Source: a virus. From it: 64,000 nucleotides of DNA. The translations under genes were made by a program, and so were the position numbers. The notes under the pieces were generated by a model. That model had not been told where the DNA came from. It saw only the letters and a program-made list of their open reading frames with translations, and made no database searches. Where the stretch lies: positions 62,001 through 126,000 of IMG/VR virus record IMGVR_UViG_3300048065_001187. The stretch is one strand, 5' to 3'. Shown here in pieces: positions 57,800-64,000 of the stretch (within the stretch, counting starts at the first letter, position 1; the number at the start of each line of letters is the position of its first letter).

Positions 57800-58587
57800 A
57801 AATAACTAAAGAATTTATCGATAAGCTATTAATTTTTGGCGCCGAACTTTCTAAAGAAGTTTGCCAAATACAAGAGCTCGGCTTCGAAACTTTACAAAAA
57901 GACGATAAAAGTCCATTAACAGAAGCCGACCTTCATTCAAACAAAAGAATTTGTGAATTTTTGGCGGCGAATACAGATACTTCAAATATCATATCCGAAG
58001 AAAATAAAGAGGTTCAATATGAAGACCGCGCCAAATGGGATTATTATTGGCTCATAGACCCCATAGACGGCACAAAAGAGTTCGTAAAGGGAGGGGATGA
58101 CTTCTGCATTAATATTGCCCTATGCAAGGGCTCAGAGCCTATATTTGGCTATGTAGCTTGTCCAAAGAAGCAAGACCAATACTTCGCTATAAAAGATCGG
58201 GGTGCTTTTAAAAACGGCGAACCAATTTACGCCAAATATTCTTACAATCCTCAAGGCGAACCAATCAAAGTAGTTGCAAGTAAATCCCATTTGAATAAAG
58301 AGACAGAGGAATTTATTAATAATTTAAAAAAGAATCACGAGGTTGAGACCTTAAACATAGGTAGTTCATTAAAATTTTGCTTAGTAGCAGAGGGCGAAGC
58401 CCACATATATCCTAGGTTTGGGCCTACTATGGAGTGGGATACTTGTGCGCCGCAAATCATTGCAGAAGAGAGTGGCGCAGATGTCTGTATTGCAGAAAAT
58501 AGTCAGCCATTAGAATATAATAAAAAGAATTTACTTAACCCTTTTTTTATTGTTTCTTGTAAAATTTTAAAATATTTCTTGACTTGA
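57796..58587 (+). CDS. cysQ: 3'(2'),5'-bisphosphate nucleotidase (CysQ)
   Basis: A 263-residue member of the inositol monophosphatase superfamily. SEEN at 67-70 supplies metal-binding Glu, WLIDPIDGTKEF at 85-96 has the metal-binding D88 and D91, and SSLKFCLVAEGEAHIYPRFG plus TMEWDTCAPQ (to 220) are specific for CysQ. It hydrolyses PAP, the by-product of sulfotransferases, to AMP and phosphate, so it protects and recycles the sulfation cycle. Full length, cytoplasmic. It follows the pyrophosphatase unit. Confidence 0.93.
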   Translation: MKITKEFIDKLLIFGAELSKEVCQIQELGFETLQKDDKSPLTEADLHSNKRICEFLAANTDTSNIISEENKEVQYEDRAKWDYYWLIDPIDGTKEFVKGGDDFCINIALCKGSEPIFGYVACPKKQDQYFAIKDRGAFKNGEPIYAKYSYNPQGEPIKVVASKSHLNKETEEFINNLKKNHEVETLNIGSSLKFCLVAEGEAHIYPRFGPTMEWDTCAPQIIAEESGADVCIAENSQPLEYNKKNLLNPFFIVSCKILKYFLT

Positions 58588-58607
58588 CTATTTATTTTTG
58601 CTATATT
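58579..58607 (+). promoter_or_regulatory. Sigma70-type promoter TTGACT-17-TATATT
   Basis: TTGACT at 58579-58584 (inside the end of cysQ) and TATATT at 58602-58607, spacer 17; ATG at 58617 follows by 9 bases. GCTATATT and the following ATAGCA are shared with the promoter at 43954. Confidence 0.7.
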
Positions 58608-58616
58608 GTATAGCAA

Positions 58617-58865
58617 ATGATAATCAAAAAAGAATTAAAGAATGCAACCTTTGAGTATGATGAAGAGACTAAGTCGTTTACATTATCTAATAAAGATGCA
58701 ACAATTCAATTAAATAAGGTTTATGCGTTTGCTTTTATGCGTTTCGTTGTTCGCATGGCACAAAGAAATTGGCTGCGCACAAAAAAAAGTATTGACAAAA
58801 CAGTAGAAGATATAGTAGAATCAGAACACATTGATCATCCCGATCAAATGAAAATTTTTGAATAA
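58617..58865 (+). CDS. Hypothetical protein
   Basis: An 82-residue basic soluble protein (FAFMRFVVRMAQRNWLRTKKS in the middle) with an N-terminal beta part. No family recognised. Transcribed from its own promoter, so it may be an early gene. Confidence 0.5.
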   Translation: MIIKKELKNATFEYDEETKSFTLSNKDATIQLNKVYAFAFMRFVVRMAQRNWLRTKKSIDKTVEDIVESEHIDHPDQMKIFE

Positions 58866-58867
58866 TT

Positions 58868-59047
58868 ATGAATCAGTTAGAAGTAGTATTAGCTAGTGAT
58901 CACGCCGAGTTTTTTTATACAGACTCCGATGAAGTTGTCCCTGAGGGTGAACCTGTAGGAGTAGATTGGACACACAACAATGTGGTCGATCTTTATTTAT
59001 TTAATAACATCTACCATGAGTTCAAATATGAAGAAGGAGAATACTGA
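58868..59047 (+). CDS. Small acidic protein
   Basis: A 59-residue acidic frame (MNQLEVVLASDHAEFFYTDS ... YEEGEY) starting 2 bases after the previous stop. Its end overlaps the next gene. No family recognised; supported by tight spacing and acidic composition like its neighbours. Confidence 0.45.
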   Translation: MNQLEVVLASDHAEFFYTDSDEVVPEGEPVGVDWTHNNVVDLYLFNNIYHEFKYEEGEY

Positions 59048-59276
59048 CAACCCAAAACTATTCGAATACAGAATTAAATATAATGCGGGGCAATATCATT
59101 CGATGCAAGATAGCTACCACTATTATAATGCAGAGAATGCCGAAGATGCTTTAAACTTTCATCTAGCTATGCTAGAAAAGCATAACCTACAGGTACAAAC
59201 ACTGTCTGTTGAGAAATATAATCCTTATGCAGACAAATGGGAAGATGAAAGTACTATTCTGAGTCAAGAGGCTTAA
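59028..59276 (+). CDS. Hypothetical protein
   Basis: An 82-residue protein (KLFEYRIKYNAGQYHSMQDSYHYYNAENAEDALNFH) with a beta-beta-alpha pattern that recurs in phage small proteins with an A-D-A-L-x-x-H helix. I start at the ATG at 59028; an ATG at 59016 is possible and the 58980 start is unlikely. Overlaps the convergent minus-strand gene by 23 bases. Confidence 0.45.
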   Translation: MKKENTDNPKLFEYRIKYNAGQYHSMQDSYHYYNAENAEDALNFHLAMLEKHNLQVQTLSVEKYNPYADKWEDESTILSQEA

Positions 59277-59424
59277 CTATATACTCACCGATATGCTGAC
59301 TCAGTATTCTAATTTGCTTTAATAAAGCCGCTTTTTTCTCTTTACTTTTTAATTTTTTAGCCTTATCATATAAATATATTATATACTCAGGGCTAACTTT
59401 TTGTTTTATCTCTCCTTTTTTCAT
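59254..59424 (-). CDS. Small basic protein (minus strand)
   Basis: A 56-residue helical, Lys-rich protein (MKKGEIKQKVSPEYIIYLYDKAKKL). The longer frame to 59487 would cross a promoter-like box; the ATG at 59424 fits it better. Convergent with the previous gene. No family recognised. Confidence 0.45.
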   Translation of the reverse strand: MKKGEIKQKVSPEYIIYLYDKAKKLKSKEKKAALLKQIRILSQHIGEYIVKPLDSE

Positions 59425-59430
59425 AATAAA

Positions 59431-59440
59431 TATAATACAC
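59431..59440 (-). promoter_or_regulatory. Class II promoter-like box (minus strand)
   Basis: On the minus strand GTGTATTATATTTATTATG leads to the ATG at 59424, almost the same as the box before the fibre gene at 27155. The complement TATAATACAC could give a -10 for the + gene at 59448. Confidence 0.5.
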
Positions 59441-59447
59441 TCAAATA

Positions 59448-59879
59448 ATGAATAATAAAGAACGCTTAATTTGGTTTTTAGCCGCAATCCTCGGTGGATT
59501 TTTATACAATACGCAGAGCAATAAGCTCAATGATTTCGAAATGATGGAGACGCAATATAGACTCAATTCTTCAATCAAATCAGACCAAATATTAGATTTA
59601 ATGCATGAGGTAAGCAATGCGAGAGATGGGTATTATCAACAAGGTTTCGAAGACGGCAAAAGTCATGCAATGATTTCAGCGGTTAAAGGAGAACATCTTT
59701 ATGATTATTCTGACGGATATCATGCTGCATTATCACAATTCGATATGAATCAAAAACTCGGAAATAAAGATGATGAAATTCATAAATTATTTATGGACGC
59801 ACTAGACCAAATATCTGACTTAGAAGATGGTTATAATGATTTACTTGATTCTGTAGGTTCGGTTAAGGATGGAGATTAA
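59448..59879 (+). CDS. Membrane-anchored hypothetical protein
   Basis: A 143-residue protein with one N-terminal membrane segment (RLIWFLAAILGGFLYN) and an acidic, helical remainder including two similar pieces, YYQQGFEDGKSHAM and YDYSDGYHAALSQF. The domain is probably on one side of the inner membrane. No family recognised; divergently arranged with the minus-strand gene. Confidence 0.5.
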   Translation: MNNKERLIWFLAAILGGFLYNTQSNKLNDFEMMETQYRLNSSIKSDQILDLMHEVSNARDGYYQQGFEDGKSHAMISAVKGEHLYDYSDGYHAALSQFDMNQKLGNKDDEIHKLFMDALDQISDLEDGYNDLLDSVGSVKDGD

Positions 59880-60099
59880 ATCATCCCAAATTGTTTACTC
59901 TGAACATGGTTATGACGAATGTTTTGAATACAAAGATGGGGGCGGAAGAGTTCCCGATGGGAATGCGATTGGATATGAGTCCGATGATTCTTGTGCAAAA
60001 CTTGTCCTTTTTGAAGATATTAAATATAGTAAATATAGCCACGATTATTGGGATAATATTGAGCTTGAACATGATATAGAAAGAGTAATAATACCATGA
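59869..60099 (+). CDS. Small acidic hypothetical protein
   Basis: A 76-residue acidic protein (YDECFEYKDGGGRVPDGNAIGYESDDSC), overlapping the previous gene by 11 bases. Beta-rich with Gly turns. No family recognised. Confidence 0.45.
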   Translation: MEIKSSQIVYSEHGYDECFEYKDGGGRVPDGNAIGYESDDSCAKLVLFEDIKYSKYSHDYWDNIELEHDIERVIIP

Positions 60100-60353
60100 T
60101 AAATTTTAGAAAAGGGTACGAGCCAAATAACCCAAAAGATGATTTAGTAAAAAAATTACAAAAAATTTTAGATTTAGTTTATAACGAAGACTCAGAATAT
60201 TACCCCGGATCATTTCACCCAGAGACAGATTTAGCGGAAGTTACCGATGCTATTTTTCAAATTTTATTTAATCAAAATAACGAATCAGTTCATATTATAA
60301 TTGATAAAAACCCAAATAATAGTCTTGATATGACCATTGACAAAATCGAATGA
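60096..60353 (+). CDS. Hypothetical protein
   Basis: An 85-residue acidic protein (DDLVKKLQKILDLVYNEDSEYYPGSFHPETDLAEVTDAIFQIL), ATGA-coupled to both neighbours. Helical N-half. It may act with the sigma factor encoded next, but only position suggests it. Confidence 0.45.
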   Translation: MINFRKGYEPNNPKDDLVKKLQKILDLVYNEDSEYYPGSFHPETDLAEVTDAIFQILFNQNNESVHIIIDKNPNNSLDMTIDKIE

Positions 60354-60895
60354 CTAATCGCCAAATAATAGATGATTCAAAAGACTACTACAAAAAAATA
60401 GAGTTAGTCCGCCGCCCACTTCTAAATTATGCGAGATCAAAAATATATGGCGCGCAGAATGCTGAAGATATTGTTCAAAATACAATACTAATACTTTGTC
60501 AAAAAATAAATGATTTCGACGCAAATAAAAGTTTTCATGGTTGGGCATTCAAAATATTAAAATTTCAAATGAATAATTATTTTAGAAAAGTAAAAAGAAA
60601 TAAAGAAGATTGCGTTGAATACATCAGTGACATATGCACTGAAGAATCAAATTCTGCTTTAGATAAAATTATATCGAAAGAAAAATTTGATGAAAAAATG
60701 ATTAAGATTCAATCATTAAAATACAGACTGCCCCCAAGGCAATCAAAACTCTTTCGCTATATTTCAGATGGACTCTCAAGATTGGAGGCGAGAAAAAGTT
60801 TAGGTATGACAGAAATTAATTTTAATACAACCTATAGCCGTACAATAAAAAATGCCATAAAAATCTTAAAAAACGAAAGTGCGCAAGTTAAATAA
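60350..60895 (+). CDS. ECF-like sigma-70 family factor
   Basis: A 181-residue sigma factor. Region 2 is clear: LLNYARSKIYGAQNAEDIVQNTILILCQKINDFD and FHGWAFKILKFQMNNYFRKVKRN (the D-A-E-D-(I/L)-V-Q and F-x-x-W-x-(Y/F/K)-x-I motifs). Region 4 is RLPPRQSKLFRYISDGLSRLEARKSLGMTEINFNTTYSR near residue 125-163. It would direct RNA polymerase to a set of phage promoters; which boxes it reads is unknown. Anti-sigma partner not seen. Confidence 0.85.
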   Translation: MTNRQIIDDSKDYYKKIELVRRPLLNYARSKIYGAQNAEDIVQNTILILCQKINDFDANKSFHGWAFKILKFQMNNYFRKVKRNKEDCVEYISDICTEESNSALDKIISKEKFDEKMIKIQSLKYRLPPRQSKLFRYISDGLSRLEARKSLGMTEINFNTTYSRTIKNAIKILKNESAQVK

Positions 60896-61451
60896 TACCG
60901 CTCGAAAAGAAAAGATCTTAAAGCTTAGATCAGAGGGAAAAAGCTACAAAGAAATAGAATCTATTCTTGGTTGTTCAAAATCTACAATTTCTTATCATTG
61001 CGGAAATGGTAATGAAAAAAAGCGGGTTAAAAACGACATAAAGAAAAGGAAGCCAATTTGCAAAAAAGTTTCTAGTTTTAAAACAAGATGCTCTCGTGCA
61101 AATTATAAATTATTTCGATCTAAAGTAAAAACATTTAAAAGGCGCTCGCAATCAAAAGGTAACAAAACAAATACTATAGTGAATAGTATATCAAAAAACT
61201 ATACCTGTCAGGATGTAATTGAAAAATTCGGAAATAATCCAGTCTGCTACTTGACAGGCAAACCTATAGATTTAGAAAAGCCCGAAACTTACAATTTAGA
61301 TCATATAATTCCTGCGTCAAGAGGGGGTACGAATGATTTAAATAACCTAGGTCTTTGCATCAAAGAAGCTAATCAAGCAAAGGGTGATCTATTGATCAAC
61401 GAATTGCATGATTTGTGTGAGCAAATATTACTTTGGAAATCTAAAAGTTAA
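60879..61451 (+). CDS. HNH endonuclease with N-terminal helix-turn-helix
   Basis: A 190-residue protein from GTG, overlapping the sigma gene by 17 bases. Residues 10-42 (KEKILKLRSEGKSYKEIESILGCSKSTISYH split as HTH) bind DNA; a basic linker follows; the HNH core is CYLTGKPID at 123-131, LDHIIPASRGGTNDLNNLGL at 140-159 (D141, H142) and N165 in EANQAKGDL. The form is that of homing or phage-type HNH nucleases. It may be a mobile gene, or regulate through its HTH. Confidence 0.85.
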   Translation: MRKLNNTARKEKILKLRSEGKSYKEIESILGCSKSTISYHCGNGNEKKRVKNDIKKRKPICKKVSSFKTRCSRANYKLFRSKVKTFKRRSQSKGNKTNTIVNSISKNYTCQDVIEKFGNNPVCYLTGKPIDLEKPETYNLDHIIPASRGGTNDLNNLGLCIKEANQAKGDLLINELHDLCEQILLWKSKS

Positions 61452-62074
61452 AATATTATATACTGAACATATTCTTGGTTTGGATAGTTCTCTAATAATA
61501 TAAACTTATTTGTTTGCGGTTCAAATATAAACCATCCTTGGCTCGTAAGCACTAAGTTAACGGCATGAAGACCGCCTGTTGCAGGGATTCTCCCAAATTC
61601 ATTAACTTGTCTTACTACTACAATGCCTACTGCAAGTTCGTTTTTTGTGCCACTTTTAAAACTAGCTAAACTAATTGTTGATTTGTAAAGCATTGCATAG
61701 TTCTCGCAATCAAGAGATTCGCCTCCCTCTCCTAGTGACATTAAACCATTTTCAAATAATAATTTATTAAACCAATTATTGAATTTCCTAAAGAAAAAAT
61801 AGTCAACTTGATCGTATTTACTATCCCAAAGTAATAATTTAATATTCGTTGGAACTTTCATTGGTACAGAGTTAAACGCTCTTTGCGTAGTGAAATGATA
61901 TGCAAAATCTTTTTTAAATATTTTACTCGCTTTAGGGTCTTCTATTTTTGGAATATTTTTTAATTCACTTAAATCTACTTTGTTGCAAGCTACCATCGAA
62001 AGACTCATGATCGCTACTAAGCATAACGATAAAATCCAAGATAATCTACTATTCTTCTTTATTATATCTTTCAT
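61448..62074 (-). CDS. Lipoprotein with transglutaminase-like Cys-His-Glu triad
   Basis: A 208-residue protein on the minus strand with a clear signal and lipobox (LSLCLVAIMSLSMVA-C30). Later GGESLDCENYAML (C123), GGLHAVNLVL (H170) and WFIFEPQTNKF (E185) have the order and context of transglutaminase-like cysteine peptidases (BTLCP-like). A good ribosome-binding site (GAGGAGAG) precedes the ATG. Its stop shares TTAA with the convergent HNH gene. It would act in the periplasm, perhaps on peptidoglycan or peptides. Confidence 0.65.
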   Translation of the reverse strand: MKDIIKKNSRLSWILSLCLVAIMSLSMVACNKVDLSELKNIPKIEDPKASKIFKKDFAYHFTTQRAFNSVPMKVPTNIKLLLWDSKYDQVDYFFFRKFNNWFNKLLFENGLMSLGEGGESLDCENYAMLYKSTISLASFKSGTKNELAVGIVVVRQVNEFGRIPATGGLHAVNLVLTSQGWFIFEPQTNKFILLENYPNQEYVQYIIF

Positions 62075-62246
62075 TTTCTCTCTCCTCTAGTTCTCTTTTA
62101 ATTTGTGTTATTTCAGCCGCCGACATTTTTAAATATTGTTTCTTTGCAAGTATATACGCAGTCCTTACTCTCAAATGAGGGTGAGCCATAAAATCCTTGT
62201 CCTCCAAGTGTTTTATTATTAAATAATTAATAACTTTCTCATCCAT
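62049..62246 (-). CDS. Hypothetical small protein (minus strand)
   Basis: A 65-residue helical protein (NYLIIKHLEDKDFMAHPHLRVRTAYILAKKQYL). Starting at 62246 places it 9 bases after a promoter-like GTGTA; the longer frame to 62318 is less likely. It overlaps the lipoprotein gene by 26 bases and includes its ribosome-binding site. No family recognised. Confidence 0.45.
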   Translation of the reverse strand: MDEKVINYLIIKHLEDKDFMAHPHLRVRTAYILAKKQYLKMSAAEITQIKRELEERENERYNKEE

Positions 62247-62250
62247 ATAT

Positions 62251-62260
62251 ATGGGTACAC
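62251..62260 (-). promoter_or_regulatory. Class II promoter-like box (minus strand)
   Basis: On the minus strand TTGTGTGTACCCATATATATG leads into the start at 62246. GTGTA is at 62260-62256. The -10-like hexamer (TACCCA) is poor. Confidence 0.3.
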
Positions 62261-62333
62261 ACAAAAAAAGTATTGACATTCTTTTGGTTATTTGACAGAC
62301 TACAATTTTATCAATCATAAATATATATACAAA

Positions 62334-62507
62334 ATGAATACTAAATATGTAAAATTAACTGATCTATGGAATAACGGAGAATATGCCGAGCTTGGACATA
62401 TTATAAATAAAGAGGAATGGAAGCCTAGCGAAGTCGCTAAATTTTGTTCTTATTTCGCTAAATATTGCGGTCTTAATCAATTAAATATTCTTTATAAGTT
62501 TCTTTAA
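62334..62507 (+). CDS. Hypothetical small protein
   Basis: A 57-residue protein (MNTKYVKLTDLWNNGEYAELGHIINKEEWKPSEVAKFCSYFAKYCG) likely helical. The ATG at 62334 is preferred over the TTG at 62292, which is part of a TTGACA that may be a -35 box. The stop overlaps the next start by one base. No family recognised. Confidence 0.45.
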   Translation: MNTKYVKLTDLWNNGEYAELGHIINKEEWKPSEVAKFCSYFAKYCGLNQLNILYKFL

Positions 62508-62875
62508 TGGATAAGTTTGAATTAGCTTGGGATACATATGATTTCCATACTGCGATTGCTTGCGAGCTAGAAGGCAAGCATAGGTTGCTAGTAGATTCTT
62601 ACCATAGATTTTTAGAAAATAATCTAAATCCTAGCCAAGCAAAGAAAACATATATTCGTAATAAATTAAATAAATCCTTCAATTCGATACTTAGCACTTA
62701 TAAAAAGCAACTAGATTCTATTGATGATTTAATTAAATATTATAAGACCGATAAAGATATTAGTAATGTAAGAGAGTTGAATCCACAACTTTTATTTGAT
62801 CTCAAGAATACTACCTCTACTTTAGTAGAAGAGTTGAAAGTATTCAGAAGAGAGATAAATGAAGTTTTGCGTTGA
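62507..62875 (+). CDS. Hypothetical coiled-coil protein
   Basis: A 122-residue helical protein rich in Lys, Asn and Leu (NPSQAKKTYIRNKLNKSFNSILSTYKKQLDSIDDLIKYYK). The last codons hold the -35 box of the next promoter. No family recognised. Confidence 0.5.
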   Translation: MDKFELAWDTYDFHTAIACELEGKHRLLVDSYHRFLENNLNPSQAKKTYIRNKLNKSFNSILSTYKKQLDSIDDLIKYYKTDKDISNVRELNPQLLFDLKNTTSTLVEELKVFRREINEVLR

Positions 62876-62900
62876 CAATGATTATTTTATTATATAGAGT
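62872..62900 (+). promoter_or_regulatory. Sigma70-type promoter TTGACA-17-TAGAGT
   Basis: TTGACA at 62872-62877 and TAGAGT at 62895-62900, spacer 17; ATG at 62910 follows by 9 bases. The -10 hexamer is weak (4 of 6 matches). Confidence 0.55.
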
Positions 62901-62909
62901 GCTGTTATT

Positions 62910-63137
62910 ATGAAAAGAGGAAGACCAAAAGGATATAGTCCATATGTTGAAATTAAATACGAAGACCTCGCTGATTGGGTCGGGCGCAAGACAAAAGTGC
63001 CCGTCCCAAGAAAGTGGCTTCAAGCTCTGATGGGTGAAGAAATAGAAGAGGATGAAAATACTCTTGACAATACTCCCAAAAATGAGCATACTGAAGAGAT
63101 TGTGCCGAAGATTGAATATACATTAACAAAATTCTAA
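62910..63137 (+). CDS. Small basic/acidic hypothetical protein
   Basis: A 75-residue protein: basic start (MKRGRPKGYSPYVEIKYEDLADWVGRKTKVPVPRKWLQALMG, of which the first 8 residues resemble an AT-hook GRPKG) and acidic tail (EEIEEDENT). It may bind DNA through the GRP motif. Two bases before the RuvB-like gene. Confidence 0.45.
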   Translation: MKRGRPKGYSPYVEIKYEDLADWVGRKTKVPVPRKWLQALMGEEIEEDENTLDNTPKNEHTEEIVPKIEYTLTKF

Positions 63138-63138
63138 T

Positions 63139-64000
63139 ATGAGTAATTATTTTTCAGATTTAGTTGGTCAAGATGCAGTTAAAAGAAAGCTGACATTTTA
63201 CCTTAATGCTTTCCATAAAACATCGCAAGCTCCATTTCTCTTGATGGCGGGTGCTAAAGGTTTAGGCAAAACAGAGTTCGCTAAAAACTTTGCCAAGAAT
63301 CTCCACAATCAAGATGGTGAGAAGAGAGCATTTCTTGAATTAAATTGTTCAACCATAAAAAACAATGAGCAATTCTTTGAGCAAATATTTTTGCCCTTGA
63401 TTTGTGATAATGAGATAACTATTCTTTTTGATGAGTGTCACGAATTACCACAAGATTTGACAATGGCTTTCTTGAGTATTTTTAATACTGAATCAAATAG
63501 TCGTAAGAATTTTGAATGGAATGGAATGAATTTTGAATTTAATTTCATGAAGCAAACTTTTATCTTTGCCACTACTGAAACTGATAAAATATTTCCACCA
63601 CTCAAAGATCGTCTTACCATAGTTGATTTTGAACCTTATAGTAAAAAAGAACTTGCAGAAATAGTTAAGCTTTGTGCCCCCGATATTTTCATAACCGATG
63701 AATGCATTCAAGAAGTCGCGACTACTATTCGGAGCAATGCTCGTAGTGCAGTAAAGCGTGCAAAGGAAATAAATCTTTATTGCGGGGCGAATGATAGTAA
63801 TACTTTTGATGTTGATGATTTCAAAGAATTATCTGATACTATTGGTATTCTTCCTTTTGGATTGACAAATACAGAGAAACAAGTATTAGAAATATTAAAT
63901 GAGTGCGGTTCTGTGTCCTTAACAAGTCTCTCTGCGAAGCTAGGTCTTAGCCCTACCGCTGTTCGCAGGGATCATGAACTTTATCTCCTTAACAAAAACC
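63139..64000 (+). CDS. RuvB-like AAA+ ATPase (3' end beyond window)
   Basis: Open through the window end, so partial; 287 residues visible. YFSDLVGQDAVKRKLTFYL is a RuvB-type start; Walker A is GAKGLGKT near residues 39-46, Walker B is ILFDECHEL near 112, sensor 1 is FATTETD near 158, and the Arg-finger-like PPLKDRL follows. SVSLTSLSAKLGLSPTAVRRD near the visible end is a winged-helix motif as at the RuvB C-terminus. It may drive branch migration of recombination intermediates; a clamp-loader subunit is the alternative. It is the last gene in the window. Confidence 0.72.
   Translation, partial: MSNYFSDLVGQDAVKRKLTFYLNAFHKTSQAPFLLMAGAKGLGKTEFAKNFAKNLHNQDGEKRAFLELNCSTIKNNEQFFEQIFLPLICDNEITILFDECHELPQDLTMAFLSIFNTESNSRKNFEWNGMNFEFNFMKQTFIFATTETDKIFPPLKDRLTIVDFEPYSKKELAEIVKLCAPDIFITDECIQEVATTIRSNARSAVKRAKEINLYCGANDSNTFDVDDFKELSDTIGILPFGLTNTEKQVLEILNECGSVSLTSLSAKLGLSPTAVRRDHELYLLNKN

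Noticed and set aside
58792-58816. TTGACA with TATAGT inside the gene at 58617 as a promoter for 58868
   Set aside because: The spacing is only 13 bases to TATAGT, and no suitable -10 box lies at 16-18 bases.

Overview
The window is a contiguous piece of an AT-rich genome of a large double-stranded DNA bacteriophage. Genes are packed almost without gaps and nearly all lie on the + strand; many start and stop codons overlap as ATGA. The gene mix is typical of a big tailed phage: its own replisome, RecA-like recombinase, Clp ATPase, very long fibre-like virion proteins, dUTPase, dNMP kinase, sigma-like factors, DNA methyltransferase and many tiny unknown ORFs. No terminase, portal, capsid or sheath gene is visible, so the genome extends beyond both ends; the first and last genes are cut by the window. 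The host is probably a Gram-negative marine bacterium (an outer-membrane beta-barrel protein and lipoproteins are encoded). A DUF1501 Tat-exported protein and a cysteine-type sulfatase hint at the Planctomycetes/Verrucomicrobia group, but that is inference.

Layout. 1-12.5 kb: a glycan cluster with glycosyltransferase-like genes of families GT90, GT2, GT31-like, GT61, GT25 and GT47-like, two sugar epimerases, two methyltransferases, a DUF1796 protein, three PAPS-type sulfotransferases and one sulfatase. 12.5-27.1 kb: replication and recombination (RecA-like, PD-(D/E)XK nucleases, DnaB helicase, DnaG-type primase, a DNA polymerase III alpha split into separate PHP and polymerase genes, a DnaQ-like exonuclease) and a ClpC-like ATPase. 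27.2-43.9 kb: seven repetitive fibre or adhesin-like virion genes. 44-51 kb: UV-damage endonuclease, a tmRNA gene, the DUF1501 gene, a minus-strand APS-kinase/nucleotidyltransferase fusion, dUTPase, a Holliday-junction-endonuclease-like protein and an outer-membrane protein. 51-64 kb: a cytosine methyltransferase with an unknown partner, dNMP kinase, two sigma-like factors, a nucleotidyltransferase, pyrophosphatase, the PAP phosphatase CysQ, an HNH protein, many small unknown genes and a RuvB-like AAA ATPase running off the end.

The most notable system is a dispersed but coherent sulfation pathway. An APS kinase fused to a small HIGH-motif nucleotidyltransferase could make PAPS, a pyrophosphatase could pull the sulfate-activation step, three sulfotransferases could use PAPS on a sugar or lipid acceptor, CysQ could remove the inhibitory by-product PAP, and a sulfatase could edit the product. 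No PAPS reductase is visible, which argues for sulfate transfer rather than sulfur assimilation.

Regulation is also distinctive. Ten promoters of the form TTGAnn-17 bp-TAnnnn are seen, and most place the -10 box only 6-9 bases before the start codon, which predicts leaderless or nearly leaderless mRNAs. A second set of starts is preceded by GTG-TAnnnT or TAATATAAA without a -35 box, on both strands, and may be read by a phage-encoded sigma factor. One promoter lies inside a terminator hairpin at 51321-51363.
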